Shown here: positions 49,555-58,247 of the stretch, one piece after another
Layout of the letters: the number at the start of each line of letters is the position of its first letter
Position numbering within the stretch: position 1 is the stretch's first letter
Origin: Stentor coeruleus
Lineage: Eukaryota > Ciliophora > Heterotrichea > Heterotrichida > Stentoridae
NCBI GenBank assembly: GCA_001970955.1
Contig: MPUH01000387.1
Location: 1-58,632, forward strand
Direction of reading: 5' to 3'
Length of the DNA stretch: 58,632 bases
The notes under the pieces: generated by a model
Database searches by the model: none
What the model was told of the DNA's origin: nothing
Seen by the model: only the letters and a program-made list of their open reading frames with translations
Position numbers and translations under genes: made by a program

Positions 49555-50013
49555 ATGAAAACTCGACAAAAAGACCCTGAAATCTTTATAAGCGACACAA
49601 GCAACTTCAAACAGAAAATCAAAGCCAGCCAGTCTGAAATCATGAAAGATTTCATGCAAATCAGCAATTCCTTACCAGTCTTCAAAAGAGTAGCCCAAAT
49701 AGACTCTGAAAGTTGTAAACTACAAAAAGTAAGTAATAATAAGCGTCCACGCAAGATGAAGACTAGAATTACTGAAGATATAAGCCCGATATTAGGATTG
49801 GCAACTTTTATTAATGAAATGAATTCATCTGAAATGCCTTTTTTGCAAGAAAAGTTTCCTAAGCAAGAGATTATTGTTGGGAATAATAACACAGATAAAA
49901 AAACTGTGAAAAATAATAAGCCAAAAGTTGTAATGAAACTTGCTGGTTTTACTAGGGCTGAGACTCATATTGGAATTGCTCGGCTTATAAGTAAAGGAAA
50001 TAAGCATAATTAA
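49555..50013 (+). CDS. Small basic hypothetical protein, 152 aa
   Basis: A Lys/Ser/Asn-rich protein with no family I recognise. The frame is open upstream to a TTG at 49501, but the first ATG is 49555 (MKTRQKDPEIF). The C-terminal part MKLAGFTRAETHIGIARLIS looks the most ordered. An in-frame 15-nt stretch GTAAGTAATAATAAG (49729-49743) has intron-like ends and no stop; if spliced it would remove VSNNK, but its AAG end is unlike the TAG/CAG of the others, so it is left in. Composition and flanks (C-rich before, G-rich after) support a real gene. Confidence 0.6.
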   Translation: MKTRQKDPEIFISDTSNFKQKIKASQSEIMKDFMQISNSLPVFKRVAQIDSESCKLQKVSNNKRPRKMKTRITEDISPILGLATFINEMNSSEMPFLQEKFPKQEIIVGNNNTDKKTVKNNKPKVVMKLAGFTRAETHIGIARLISKGNKHN

Positions 50014-50416
50014 TGTTATTATAATTGAATATGAAGTATTGGTGTAAAGATGAGATTTTATTGTAAAGGGATTATGAATTTTTAGTTAGAATTTTGAATG
50101 GATTTAGTGTATGGGGATTTGTGGGTTTTTAAGTTGATTTTAGAATTTGGTTAAGTTTTATTGTTATTGTAATTAGATGATTTTATAGGTTTTTTGATGA
50201 TTTTGTGGTGATGTTTTTATGGATGGGAATATTATGTATAGGAATTTGTGTTAAATAATATGTAGTTTGGATTAAAGAATTATTTATATTTTTGAAAGTG
50301 GGTATGTGAAGTTGATGTTTTATATTTAGTGGATAGATTATATATTTTATATAGTTGCCTGTAGCTATATTATCACATAAAAAAAGCATATAATCCTAAT
50401 TCCCCTATAATCATAT
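50014..50416. other. Convergent 3' spacer
   Basis: 400 bp, G-rich to about 50345 (3' flank of the + gene), then C-rich to the end of the TTC1 gene. No gene seen. Confidence 0.55.
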
Positions 50417-50911
50417 TTAATTGTTTTTAAAGTTTATGTTGTATCCTCCGCTCTCACTCTTATTAACTTGGAAACTATCAAGACTAAGGCCAAATTTTCC
50501 TAAAACCGTATTCCCAAGATCTTTAAGTTTACCAAGCATTTCTTCTTTCTCTTTTTCGAATTCCTTCGCTGAAATTTCTTCAACTTCTTTTTTCAAATCA
50601 GGTGCAACATCTCCTTTTTCAAGCTCTTCTTTAGCATCTTTAACTTTTCCTTGGAGTAAAAGAATTCTTATCTTCCTTTCACGAACTTTAACATAATCTG
50701 CCTTTATGGCTAAAGCTTTTTCACAGTATTCAAATGATTCTTCAAAGTCTTCTAGATTATAATAACAAAGGCTTATATTCCCATAACATATAGATTTGAG
50801 GTCATCATCAGCTAACTCTGCAGATTTTTCATACAGGTCAATAGCTTCTTGATACTCTTTATTTCTATAAAGAACATTTGCTTGTTCCTTGAGTTCTAGA
50901 GGGCTTTCCAT
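50417..50911 (-). CDS. TTC1: TTC1-like tetratricopeptide protein, 164 aa
   Basis: Three TPR units at about 3-105 (LKEQANVLYRNKEYQEAIDLYEKSAEL, SICYGNISLCYYNLEDFEESFEYCEKAL, VKVRERKIRILLLQGKVKDAKEELEK). A charged linker is followed by the C-terminal motif that identifies TTC1: EMLGKLKDLGNTVLGKFGLSLDSFQV, then GGYNINF. TTC1 is an adaptor that binds Hsp90 and certain G-protein subunits. This version is shorter than animal TTC1 (about 290 aa) because it lacks the acidic N-terminal region. The start is the ATG in ACAATATAAAAATGG. Confidence 0.87.
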   Translation of the reverse strand: MESPLELKEQANVLYRNKEYQEAIDLYEKSAELADDDLKSICYGNISLCYYNLEDFEESFEYCEKALAIKADYVKVRERKIRILLLQGKVKDAKEELEKGDVAPDLKKEVEEISAKEFEKEKEEMLGKLKDLGNTVLGKFGLSLDSFQVNKSESGGYNINFKNN

Positions 50912-51064
50912 TTTTATATTGTAAGATATTTTTTAGGTATATCTTTATGTTTTAAAGGTAAAATCATGTATTACATATAGGAGTTTCTTTTATAACTATA
51001 AGTAAATTAACAAGGGCTGGACAATAGTCAAGCGATAATTCCTAACAAATACTAATACTAATAA

Positions 51065-51235
51065 CTATAAGTATTCACATTGCGATAATTCTATGTAGAA
51101 TAAGAAGTTGTATTCAATTTCTAGGCTTTTTAGTTTATCTATACCATGAGAAATGTAAAAATAATCTATAATGTCATCTTTAAGACATTAGTAACCAGCT
51201 TGGATGTTACAATCGCATCTATAGCAATGAATCAT
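51065..51235 (-). pseudogene. Possible small gene relic with one in-frame TAA
   Basis: On the minus strand an ATG at 51235 opens MIHCYRCDCNIQAGY, then a TAA at 51188-51190. The same frame continues with ordinary-looking protein (CLKDDIIDYFYISHGIDKL, then EIEYNFLFYIEL) to a second stop at 51065. No 15/16-nt intron removes the TAA. The CxxCxC start could be a metal site. It may be a decayed gene, or chance in AT-rich DNA; family unknown. Confidence 0.25.
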
Positions 51236-51376
51236 TATTAACCTCCTTCAGTGTAATTAACACCTTTTTACCTAGTATTAAAATCTAGGATCTATAATCA
51301 ATTCACCAAAAACTCCTCAATAAAATTATATACATCCAATTCAAACCTAAAATCCTATTTCACATATATAATTCTG

Positions 51377-54052
51377 ATGAGTTATAGCGAAATATGCGAC
51401 AAATTCGAACCTGTTATCTCCTGCCTACAGAAAGGGGAAAAAACTATCTCAGCTATTTGCACACTCTTTAAATCCTATAAACAAACTATCGAAATGAGTA
51501 ATATCAAGTTCCAAAAAGCTCTTGATACTTTCAAATCTGATCTACCAAAAGAAAATCAACTCGATACATTGTCCACAGCCTTAAACTCATTATCCGAATA
51601 CTGCTTAAAACTCATACTTCATCAATCAACCTTTGCCAAAAACATAGGCTATGAAATCTTAGAACCTCTCGAATTATTTCTTGGTCAATTCAGTCTAACA
51701 AGAAATAACTTACAAATTAAAGGGTTATCTTTAGTCCGAGAAGTAAACAAATCTAAAGAAAAAACAAACAAAATGAAAGAAAAATACTACCAAAGTTGTG
51801 AACAACTAGAAAAACATGAAAGGGCAGAAAAGAATTGTATTGAAGAAAACAAGGAAAAATTAGAAAAGCTACAAAGAGTTTCTGGAATACAAAGACAACA
51901 AATGTCTAGATGTTTAGATGGATATACAATATCTTATAAAGAATTAGATGGTATATGTGATAAATATGATTCACAAATGCCTGGGATTATGGAATCATTA
52001 CAGAAAAGTAATGAAAGTAGGATTCATTTTATAAAATTAACTTTGGAGAAACATATCAATTGTCATAATAAATACTTAGGATCATGCAAAGATTCAATTG
52101 ATGAATTTAATTCATTTGTCAGTAATATCAATAGTAATATTGATATTAGAGTATTTGTGGATAGCAACAAGTCCACAATTAAACATGGACGTGAAATGTT
52201 TATGAAATACGAAAAGTTCATAGAAAGTAAAATAAACCCTAAAAATGTTGAAGAGAAATCTTATATTGAAGATGATTATGAGGTTATGGAAGAAAAAATG
52301 TATAAAAATAATGAAGATCCTGATACGATACTTGTAGAAAAGGTTTTAGAACATTTGTTACCAGTTGAACATGATTTAAACCCTAGTGGGAATTTAGATC
52401 CTATATTTTATTCAAGGATTTCTGAACTTTTACATACACCAGATGGAAGAGGATTGTTTTGTGATATTCTGGAATCTAAAAGATCAAGATGTTTGTTGCA
52501 TTATTCTAAAGTTACACAATTAGCAGCTTTAATTAAAAGTTTTTTGACTTCGATGATGATGCAAGAAGACAATGATTCTGCTGTTTTTTGCAAAATGGTT
52601 GTTTTAGCTCATGTTTTTTATACAGAAGAAGAAGGGGGAAAACGGAATTATTTGACTCATTTTCTTGAGAACCATGCAATTTGGCAAGATCAGAACCGTT
52701 GGATTGAAGCTATTGAAGCAGCTACATGGGCGAAAATACAGTCTGATCAAGAGTACAGCAAGTCTTTACCGAAAAAAAAAAAAAATTTGCTTGGGATAAT
52801 AAAAAGTATTGGTCGGGCGGGTTTTCAAAAAAATGCAGAGGAGGAGCGCGAGTCTAAATTTGCTGCATTTATGATAATGGGCCAATTCAACTTCCACATG
52901 ATCCACCTAGGCATACCTCAAGAAATCTCCAGCAACATCGTCCTGTCCTTCTGTAAAAAATTTGAACTAGACAACGAACGTACCTGCAACCTTCTAGCAG
53001 AGCTTCAAGCAAACCAAAAAATCAACACCCGTGCCGAAAAAACTAAAATCTCGCTACAACTTCGAGAAAAAGAAAAATTTCGCTGGGATAAACTTCTCCC
53101 AATAGGTCTTGCCCTAGAATTTCTCCTTCCCGAAGAATGTTTCGAATTTCGCCTGGTAAGTAAATCATGGAACAACACTTTAAAAATCAGTATTTTCAAA
53201 AAATGGTTACTAGAATGGAATATCCCTTCATCACAAAAAATAAAACTAAGAAATTGGGTATGGAGTGATACATTAAAAGCATTATCAAGACCTATAAATT
53301 ACTTTCATTTATTAAGTGAAATGATGGAAAAACCATTAAATGATAGAACTTTACATGAAATAATTGATATAGATGTTGCAAGAAGTTATCAAGGAAATGA
53401 TGCTATGCCTCCACAGATATTGAAAAATATATTAAAAACATATTCATATTATAATCCAGAATTAGGTTATTGTCAAGGAATGAATTATATTGTTGGGACA
53501 ATATATTTACAAGTTCAAAATGAAGATTTAGCTTTTAAAATTCTGATATCGCTTATAGATAAGTTTCAAATGAAAAGCTTGTTTATTAAAAACTTACCTA
53601 AATTGAAACAGTTTTTCTATCAACTTGATAGGATTATTGGGCTTTTTTTACCTGAACTTCATGAGAAGTTTAAAGAAATTTCAGTTTGTTCAGGACATTT
53701 TAGTAGTTCTTGGTTTATAACATTGTATTCTAGTGTTTTACAGAATAGACCTGATTTGCTTTACCCTATTTGGGATATGTTTTTATTAGATGGATGGAAA
53801 ACAATATTCAAAGTTGCTGTGGCTATATTGTCGAAGTTGAGTAGGAATATTGTTGCAAGTAAATTTGAAGATATTATGCTTATACTTACTAATTTTCAAA
53901 CAATGAATGTTAGCGCTGAAATATTTGAAGGGGATTTTATTAGTCGAGTACAAAGTGTAAACATATCTAATGCATTGTTAAGGGATTTAGAAAGCGAGTA
54001 TGAGCATCTTAAGCTCAAAGCATCAACTTCAAGCAAAATAATCTACACTTAG
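51377..54052 (+). CDS. F-BAR / SBF2-like / TBC-domain Rab GTPase-activating protein, 891 aa
   Basis: Residues 1-290 form an F-BAR (FCH plus coiled-coil) membrane-curving domain (FEPVISCLQKGEKTISAICTLFKSY... and KMKEKYYQSCEQLEK). About 305-505 resembles the SBF2-type helical region (DPIFYSRISELLHTPDGRGLFCDIL, SFLTSMMMQED). About 560-600 looks like an F-box (LLPEECFEFRLVSKSWNNTL). The TBC domain lies at about 620-860, with IDIDVARSY supplying the Arg finger, GYCQGMNYI the Gln finger, and LLYPIWDMFLLDGWKTIFKVAVAIL. TBC proteins switch off Rab GTPases; the F-BAR part would place this on curved membrane. The F-box-like part is the least certain. The ORF is intact, with a TAG stop. Confidence 0.85.
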   Translation: MSYSEICDKFEPVISCLQKGEKTISAICTLFKSYKQTIEMSNIKFQKALDTFKSDLPKENQLDTLSTALNSLSEYCLKLILHQSTFAKNIGYEILEPLELFLGQFSLTRNNLQIKGLSLVREVNKSKEKTNKMKEKYYQSCEQLEKHERAEKNCIEENKEKLEKLQRVSGIQRQQMSRCLDGYTISYKELDGICDKYDSQMPGIMESLQKSNESRIHFIKLTLEKHINCHNKYLGSCKDSIDEFNSFVSNINSNIDIRVFVDSNKSTIKHGREMFMKYEKFIESKINPKNVEEKSYIEDDYEVMEEKMYKNNEDPDTILVEKVLEHLLPVEHDLNPSGNLDPIFYSRISELLHTPDGRGLFCDILESKRSRCLLHYSKVTQLAALIKSFLTSMMMQEDNDSAVFCKMVVLAHVFYTEEEGGKRNYLTHFLENHAIWQDQNRWIEAIEAATWAKIQSDQEYSKSLPKKKKNLLGIIKSIGRAGFQKNAEEERESKFAAFMIMGQFNFHMIHLGIPQEISSNIVLSFCKKFELDNERTCNLLAELQANQKINTRAEKTKISLQLREKEKFRWDKLLPIGLALEFLLPEECFEFRLVSKSWNNTLKISIFKKWLLEWNIPSSQKIKLRNWVWSDTLKALSRPINYFHLLSEMMEKPLNDRTLHEIIDIDVARSYQGNDAMPPQILKNILKTYSYYNPELGYCQGMNYIVGTIYLQVQNEDLAFKILISLIDKFQMKSLFIKNLPKLKQFFYQLDRIIGLFLPELHEKFKEISVCSGHFSSSWFITLYSSVLQNRPDLLYPIWDMFLLDGWKTIFKVAVAILSKLSRNIVASKFEDIMLILTNFQTMNVSAEIFEGDFISRVQSVNISNALLRDLESEYEHLKLKASTSSKIIYT

Positions 54053-54154
54053 TAACTTATTTTATCTTAAAACACTTTGTTTATTTTAATATATTCTTAT
54101 AATAGTATTTAATCTTTTAGATTATAACAAAAATATATATACTCATACTAGTTC

Positions 54155-54754
54155 ATGTCAAAAAAATACAAAAAACTCACTTTAAAAATCTTATCAAAAA
54201 CTCAACCTCTTCATATAGTATCACCAAAGTCAACTAAGGCCAACACATCTAATTCACATACAAAAACCCAAGACCTTGAAGAAAAAATTATCGAGTATTT
54301 CAGCTTGAAAAAAGATCAACAAAAAATCATTGAATCAAGGAAAAAACAAGAACAAGCTTTGTTTGAAAATTTTTACATGACAATAAATGAACTAAAAGAT
54401 AACCCAATATATGAAATACACAAGAAGTTTATTGAGAAAAAAAGAAGTTTAGGTAAAATTGTGAAAGAACAAGTTCAGACTATGGATAAGAAACTGAAAC
54501 AAGCACAAGATGAAAATGCTTGTTTGAGAAAAGAATTGAAAAAGATTAGATTGAGAAAATATATAGAAAAATACGCTGATAAATATTCAGGAAATAAAAA
54601 TAATGATGAGGGAATTAGGAGGCTTATTGAAAGTTCTGGGAAAGGGGAGGATAAGGTAAAAATGTTTGTTGAGGATCAATTGGGTGTTATGGGATGCACA
54701 CAAATAATAATGATGATGTGTTGGCAGATAAGAGAATTGAATCAGACGACGTAA
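54155..54754 (+). CDS. Coiled-coil hypothetical protein, 199 aa
   Basis: No family recognised. Residues 1-35 are basic and Ser-rich. Residues 40-145 are predicted coiled coil (DLEEKIIEYFSLKKDQQKII, IHKKFIEKKRSLGKIVKEQV, LKQAQDENACLRKELKKI). The end turns hydrophobic (DQLGVMGCTQIIMMMCWQI). It lies 102 nt after the TBC gene on the same strand and converges with the PKG-like gene. Confidence 0.7.
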   Translation: MSKKYKKLTLKILSKTQPLHIVSPKSTKANTSNSHTKTQDLEEKIIEYFSLKKDQQKIIESRKKQEQALFENFYMTINELKDNPIYEIHKKFIEKKRSLGKIVKEQVQTMDKKLKQAQDENACLRKELKKIRLRKYIEKYADKYSGNKNNDEGIRRLIESSGKGEDKVKMFVEDQLGVMGCTQIIMMMCWQIRELNQTT

Positions 54755-54966
54755 AAAAGGATAATTATTTGAATATATAGTTAAATAGATATAAATATTA
54801 GTTTATCTTTGAATTTTTAGTTATTTTTAATTATTATCTGCATATGATATTGCTATAATTTTGGAAGATTTTATTTTTGAAGGATCTATAGGATGTTTAT
54901 TATATGCTATATAGTACTGCTTTTATGTATATATTTTTAAAATGAATATTGATTAGTCTAAGATTA

Positions 54967-57537
54967 TTAAAAGTGCTTATCCCAGTTGAAAGAATTTACC
55001 TCTGGATCGATTGAGATAAGATTTCTTTTCTGCATATATATTACATTTATGACATCTTGTACAGTTAAATGATTTTTATGTTTAAATTGTGGTTTTGATT
55101 TAATAATTTTGAATTTTTTGCTTTCAAAGCCTTCCGAAGAGCTTGTATTAACCGAATCCCAATCTAGACTATGCATCCAATTGCATTTCCTAACATTTTC
55201 ACAATTATACCTTTTATCATTTTCACACATAAGCTTCATCAACATACTATTAAATTCTTCTGATTTATTTTTTGTTGTCCCATGCTTTACATGTAATATT
55301 TTTTCATAAGCAACAACTGGATCATCATTATTTTTTATACTAAAAGGTAAACATCCATATGCTAATTCAAAAAGCACAACTCCAAGTGACCAATAATCAA
55401 CTGATTTTGTATACCCTCTTCCCAAAATCATTTCAGGTGCTCTATAAAAAGGATTCCCAACTCTTGTATATGTCCTTCCATTTATAATTTTAGCTTGTGA
55501 AAAATCTTGGATAAATGGAAGACCTTTTGTATTTATCGAAATATTATCAGTGCACATATTCCTATAAACAATATCTTTATCATGTAAATACTCTAAAACA
55601 GAAACTAAATATAAAGTGAAAAATTTCAAATAATTTTCATCTAAAGGCATAAGTTCTCTTAAACTCTTCCCTTGTATATGCTCTGTAACAAAATAAGCAC
55701 GGTCGCTATCGAATTTTGTTGTAACTAGCTTGACAATTTGCCTATGCTCCAGCTCTAGCATGATTTTTCTTTCAAAAGCTAAATCATAACAATCTTGAAT
55801 AGAACTTAAAATATTTTTCGGCACAATAACAAGATCATAAGAAAGTTTTTCATTTTTATCTTTTATCCAATATTTCTTTCTACCTTCAATACTAGATGCC
55901 AATTCTCCTTTTATACTCATCTCAAAAATATTCACATCTCTTTGATAATATTTTTTTCTTTTTAATTCTTCTTGTAAGAATTTTATTTCAGGAAGTGTCA
56001 AAAGCAAATCTTTATGAATAATAAAAATTTCTGAATCTTCTAAACATTTGGCATGAGCACTTCGTTTACATTCACCAATGCATCTTTCACCAAATGTTTC
56101 AAAAGCACCAACATATCGTAAAGTTTTTGTACTACAATAAATTTCAATTTTACCTGATTTTACTACAAAAAGAGTTGAAGCATCTGAGCCAATTTTAAAT
56201 AAAATTTCACCTGAAAGACATCTGAATTTTTTCATACCTTCAGAGAGGACTTTTATTGATTCTAGAGAAAGTGCACGAAAAATACTGATTTTTTTAAGAA
56301 ATTTCACTCTATCTAGTTTTTCGAAAAGCTCTAACATGTTGATTTTTAGAATCTGTTCAAGGTTTTGACGGGTTATTTCACCTATTATAGATTCACCTTC
56401 TGAAATATAATCATCAGGTTTCAAACTTTTTTCATTGTTGTTACTTAAACCAATAGCTTGATATGAATTAACCCTATGCCCACTATCTCCAATATTCACA
56501 ATAGTTCCTACACATATAACTTTTAACATGCTGTTTTTCTCATATTTTGCCGGGATGACAACCTCATAGTTTTTATACACTTTCCATTTTAGACTTTCAG
56601 ATATTTTAATCACATCACTTTTTGCTAGAAAAACCAAATGTGGGTCTGAAGATATCGCATTTTTTACTATGTTTTTGAGTAATATATTACGATAATCCTC
56701 ACCAAAAACAGTTTCCATACTACCTTTGTCAAGTGATATAAGTTCAGTTGTACCTAAAGCTATACAAGTAGCTAATCTTTTTGATCCAGCAAGCATAGCT
56801 GCTTCTCCAAACATTTCTCCTTGTGTAGACATTCTTAAAACCTCTTCGTGTCCTTTTTTAAATGATACACATCCACTTTTTAATAAATATAAAACATCTC
56901 CATCATCACCTTCATGGATTATTTGTTCAGTATCTTCGAATTTATGAAGTATTGCCAGCTTGCTTATTTGATCCTTTTTGTTCTCTGGGAAGTTAATAAA
57001 AAAACATGAACTTGATATAATTTTTCTAATTTTGTCATAGCTTCGGGAATAGATTTTTTTTAACGCTGAAAAAAAATCATCACGACTTAAAACCCAAAAT
57101 GAACATTTTGACGCAGTTTTAATTGAAGCTCTGCGATAAGAGTTGGATAGTAAAGCTATTTCACCAAAACACTCTTCTTTTGATAAGTAAGATCTTTTTT
57201 TGTTATTAACGATGACTTCAACTTTTCCAGAATTTATAATAAAGAAAAGCGAACCAATACTATTTTGATTAAATATAATACGGTTTTCTTCAGCTACGAT
57301 AAATATTAACTTTTTATATATAGCTTCGAAATCAGTTTGGTTAAGATCACGAAAAAGATGATTTTTTGATAAAGAATTGTAAATCAGGTTCTTACTTATT
57401 TGAGAAATATGGAAATCTTTTTCTATTTTAACCCCAACAAGTTCGTCAAAAGGATTGTAATTTCTGGTTTCTTTTATGGATTCAGAAGTATTTATGCTCC
57501 GAGTCTCTAACATAGGTTTCGCCACGCATTTGCCCAT
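54967..57537 (-). CDS. PKG-like pseudokinase with cyclic-nucleotide-binding domains, 851 aa after splicing
   Basis: Same plan as the PKG at 32643-35255. Binding folds 1 (FGEIALLSNSYRRAS), 2 (FGEAAMLAGSKRLAT) and 4 (FGERCIGECKRSAH) keep Glu and Arg; fold 3 is degenerate. The kinase-like domain (about 535-790) has lost its chemistry. There is no glycine loop. The ATP Lys is Val570 (YDLV for YALK), HRD-Asp is Asn660 and the following Lys is Cys662 (YRNMCTDN), and DFG is DFS (678-680). The fold markers GNPFYRAPE and DYWSLGVVLFEL remain. The N-terminus MGKCVAKP suggests myristoylation. A stopless 15-nt intron (55030-55044) sits in frame. Likely a cGMP- or cAMP-binding regulator rather than an enzyme. 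Confidence 0.9.
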   Translation of the reverse strand: MGKCVAKPMLETRSINTSESIKETRNYNPFDELVGVKIEKDFHISQISKNLIYNSLSKNHLFRDLNQTDFEAIYKKLIFIVAEENRIIFNQNSIGSLFFIINSGKVEVIVNNKKRSYLSKEECFGEIALLSNSYRRASIKTASKCSFWVLSRDDFFSALKKIYSRSYDKIRKIISSSCFFINFPENKKDQISKLAILHKFEDTEQIIHEGDDGDVLYLLKSGCVSFKKGHEEVLRMSTQGEMFGEAAMLAGSKRLATCIALGTTELISLDKGSMETVFGEDYRNILLKNIVKNAISSDPHLVFLAKSDVIKISESLKWKVYKNYEVVIPAKYEKNSMLKVICVGTIVNIGDSGHRVNSYQAIGLSNNNEKSLKPDDYISEGESIIGEITRQNLEQILKINMLELFEKLDRVKFLKKISIFRALSLESIKVLSEGMKKFRCLSGEILFKIGSDASTLFVVKSGKIEIYCSTKTLRYVGAFETFGERCIGECKRSAHAKCLEDSEIFIIHKDLLLTLPEIKFLQEELKRKKYYQRDVNIFEMSIKGELASSIEGRKKYWIKDKNEKLSYDLVIVPKNILSSIQDCYDLAFERKIMLELEHRQIVKLVTTKFDSDRAYFVTEHIQGKSLRELMPLDENYLKFFTLYLVSVLEYLHDKDIVYRNMCTDNISINTKGLPFIQDFSQAKIINGRTYTRVGNPFYRAPEMILGRGYTKSVDYWSLGVVLFELAYGCLPFSIKNNDDPVVAYEKILHVKHGTTKNKSEEFNSMLMKLMCENDKRYNCENVRKCNWMHSLDWDSVNTSSSEGFESKKFKIIKSKPQFKHKNHLTVQDVINVIYMQKRNLISIDPEVNSFNWDKHF
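55030..55044 (-). other. Stopless 15-nt intron hidden in the PKG-like ORF
   Basis: Sense sequence GTAATATATATGCAG would read VIYMQ. It has no stop and length 3n, so the ORF runs through it. The tandem paralogue has an obvious intron at the aligned place (58311-58325). Removing both aligns VQDVIN-KRNLIS with VKEIMS-KKSLLA without a gap. Confidence 0.8.
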
Positions 57538-57544
57538 TTATAAG

Positions 57545-57681
57545 TTTAAAAAGTATTATATGATAATTATATAATAGTCATTTAGTTATGGATAATCATA
57601 ATTATCAAGGAANTTTAAAAAGTATTATATGATAATTATATAATAGTCATTTAGTTATGGATAATCATAATTATCAAGGAA
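57545..57681. repeat. Perfect 68-bp duplication around a single N (probable assembly join)
   Basis: 57545-57612 equals 57614-57681 exactly, with one N at 57613. Same signature as the join at 7531. Confidence 0.85.
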
Positions 57682-58247
57682 TAAATATCAGGGAATGTTT
57701 AGTGTAATAATGAATTAGATGTTTGAATTTTATATAATCACTAACCCAATACCTTTATTTTGCAAAAAAAAAATTGTTTCTGTTCTGTTGACTTATTGTA
57801 AATATTTCATTTTATAATTATAATAGAAATTTTACATAGTTGTTTTTAAGTAATTTACCATTGTTTTCTAGCTTTTATAAGTTATTAATCGTAAACTTTT
57901 TGCTCGTATTAGCTTTGTATTTCAAAGTCATTTTTGAAAATAAAGTTTTTTATTCTAAGTCATTAAGACCTATTTTCATTACATAAAATTTTATATGTGG
58001 AAGCTTTTGAATGAAATTCTTATTTCCTGGTCTTCAAGAAACACAATTTGACAGCCTTTTTTAAGTAATATATTTGCCCCAGATTTTGTTAGATAAAAAT
58101 TTATTATATAAAAATTAAGTATATTGCTTAGAAAATGTAATATTATCTTTACTGGATTATTTTCTTTAATAAATTATTATTATTTTTGACTTCCCCATAA
58201 TCTTATGTAGTTTAAGCTTAATTGATTAAATTTTAGCTAAAATATTA
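57682..58247. other. Spacer between tandem PKG-like genes
   Basis: 570 bp of AT-rich sequence, no coding sign. Because an N join lies at its left edge, the true distance between the two paralogues is uncertain. Confidence 0.45.

Noticed and set aside
49729..49743. GTAAGTAATAATAAG as a stopless 15-nt intron
   Set aside because: Length and donor fit, but the AAG end differs from the TAG/CAG of all supported introns and there is no paralogue to test it.
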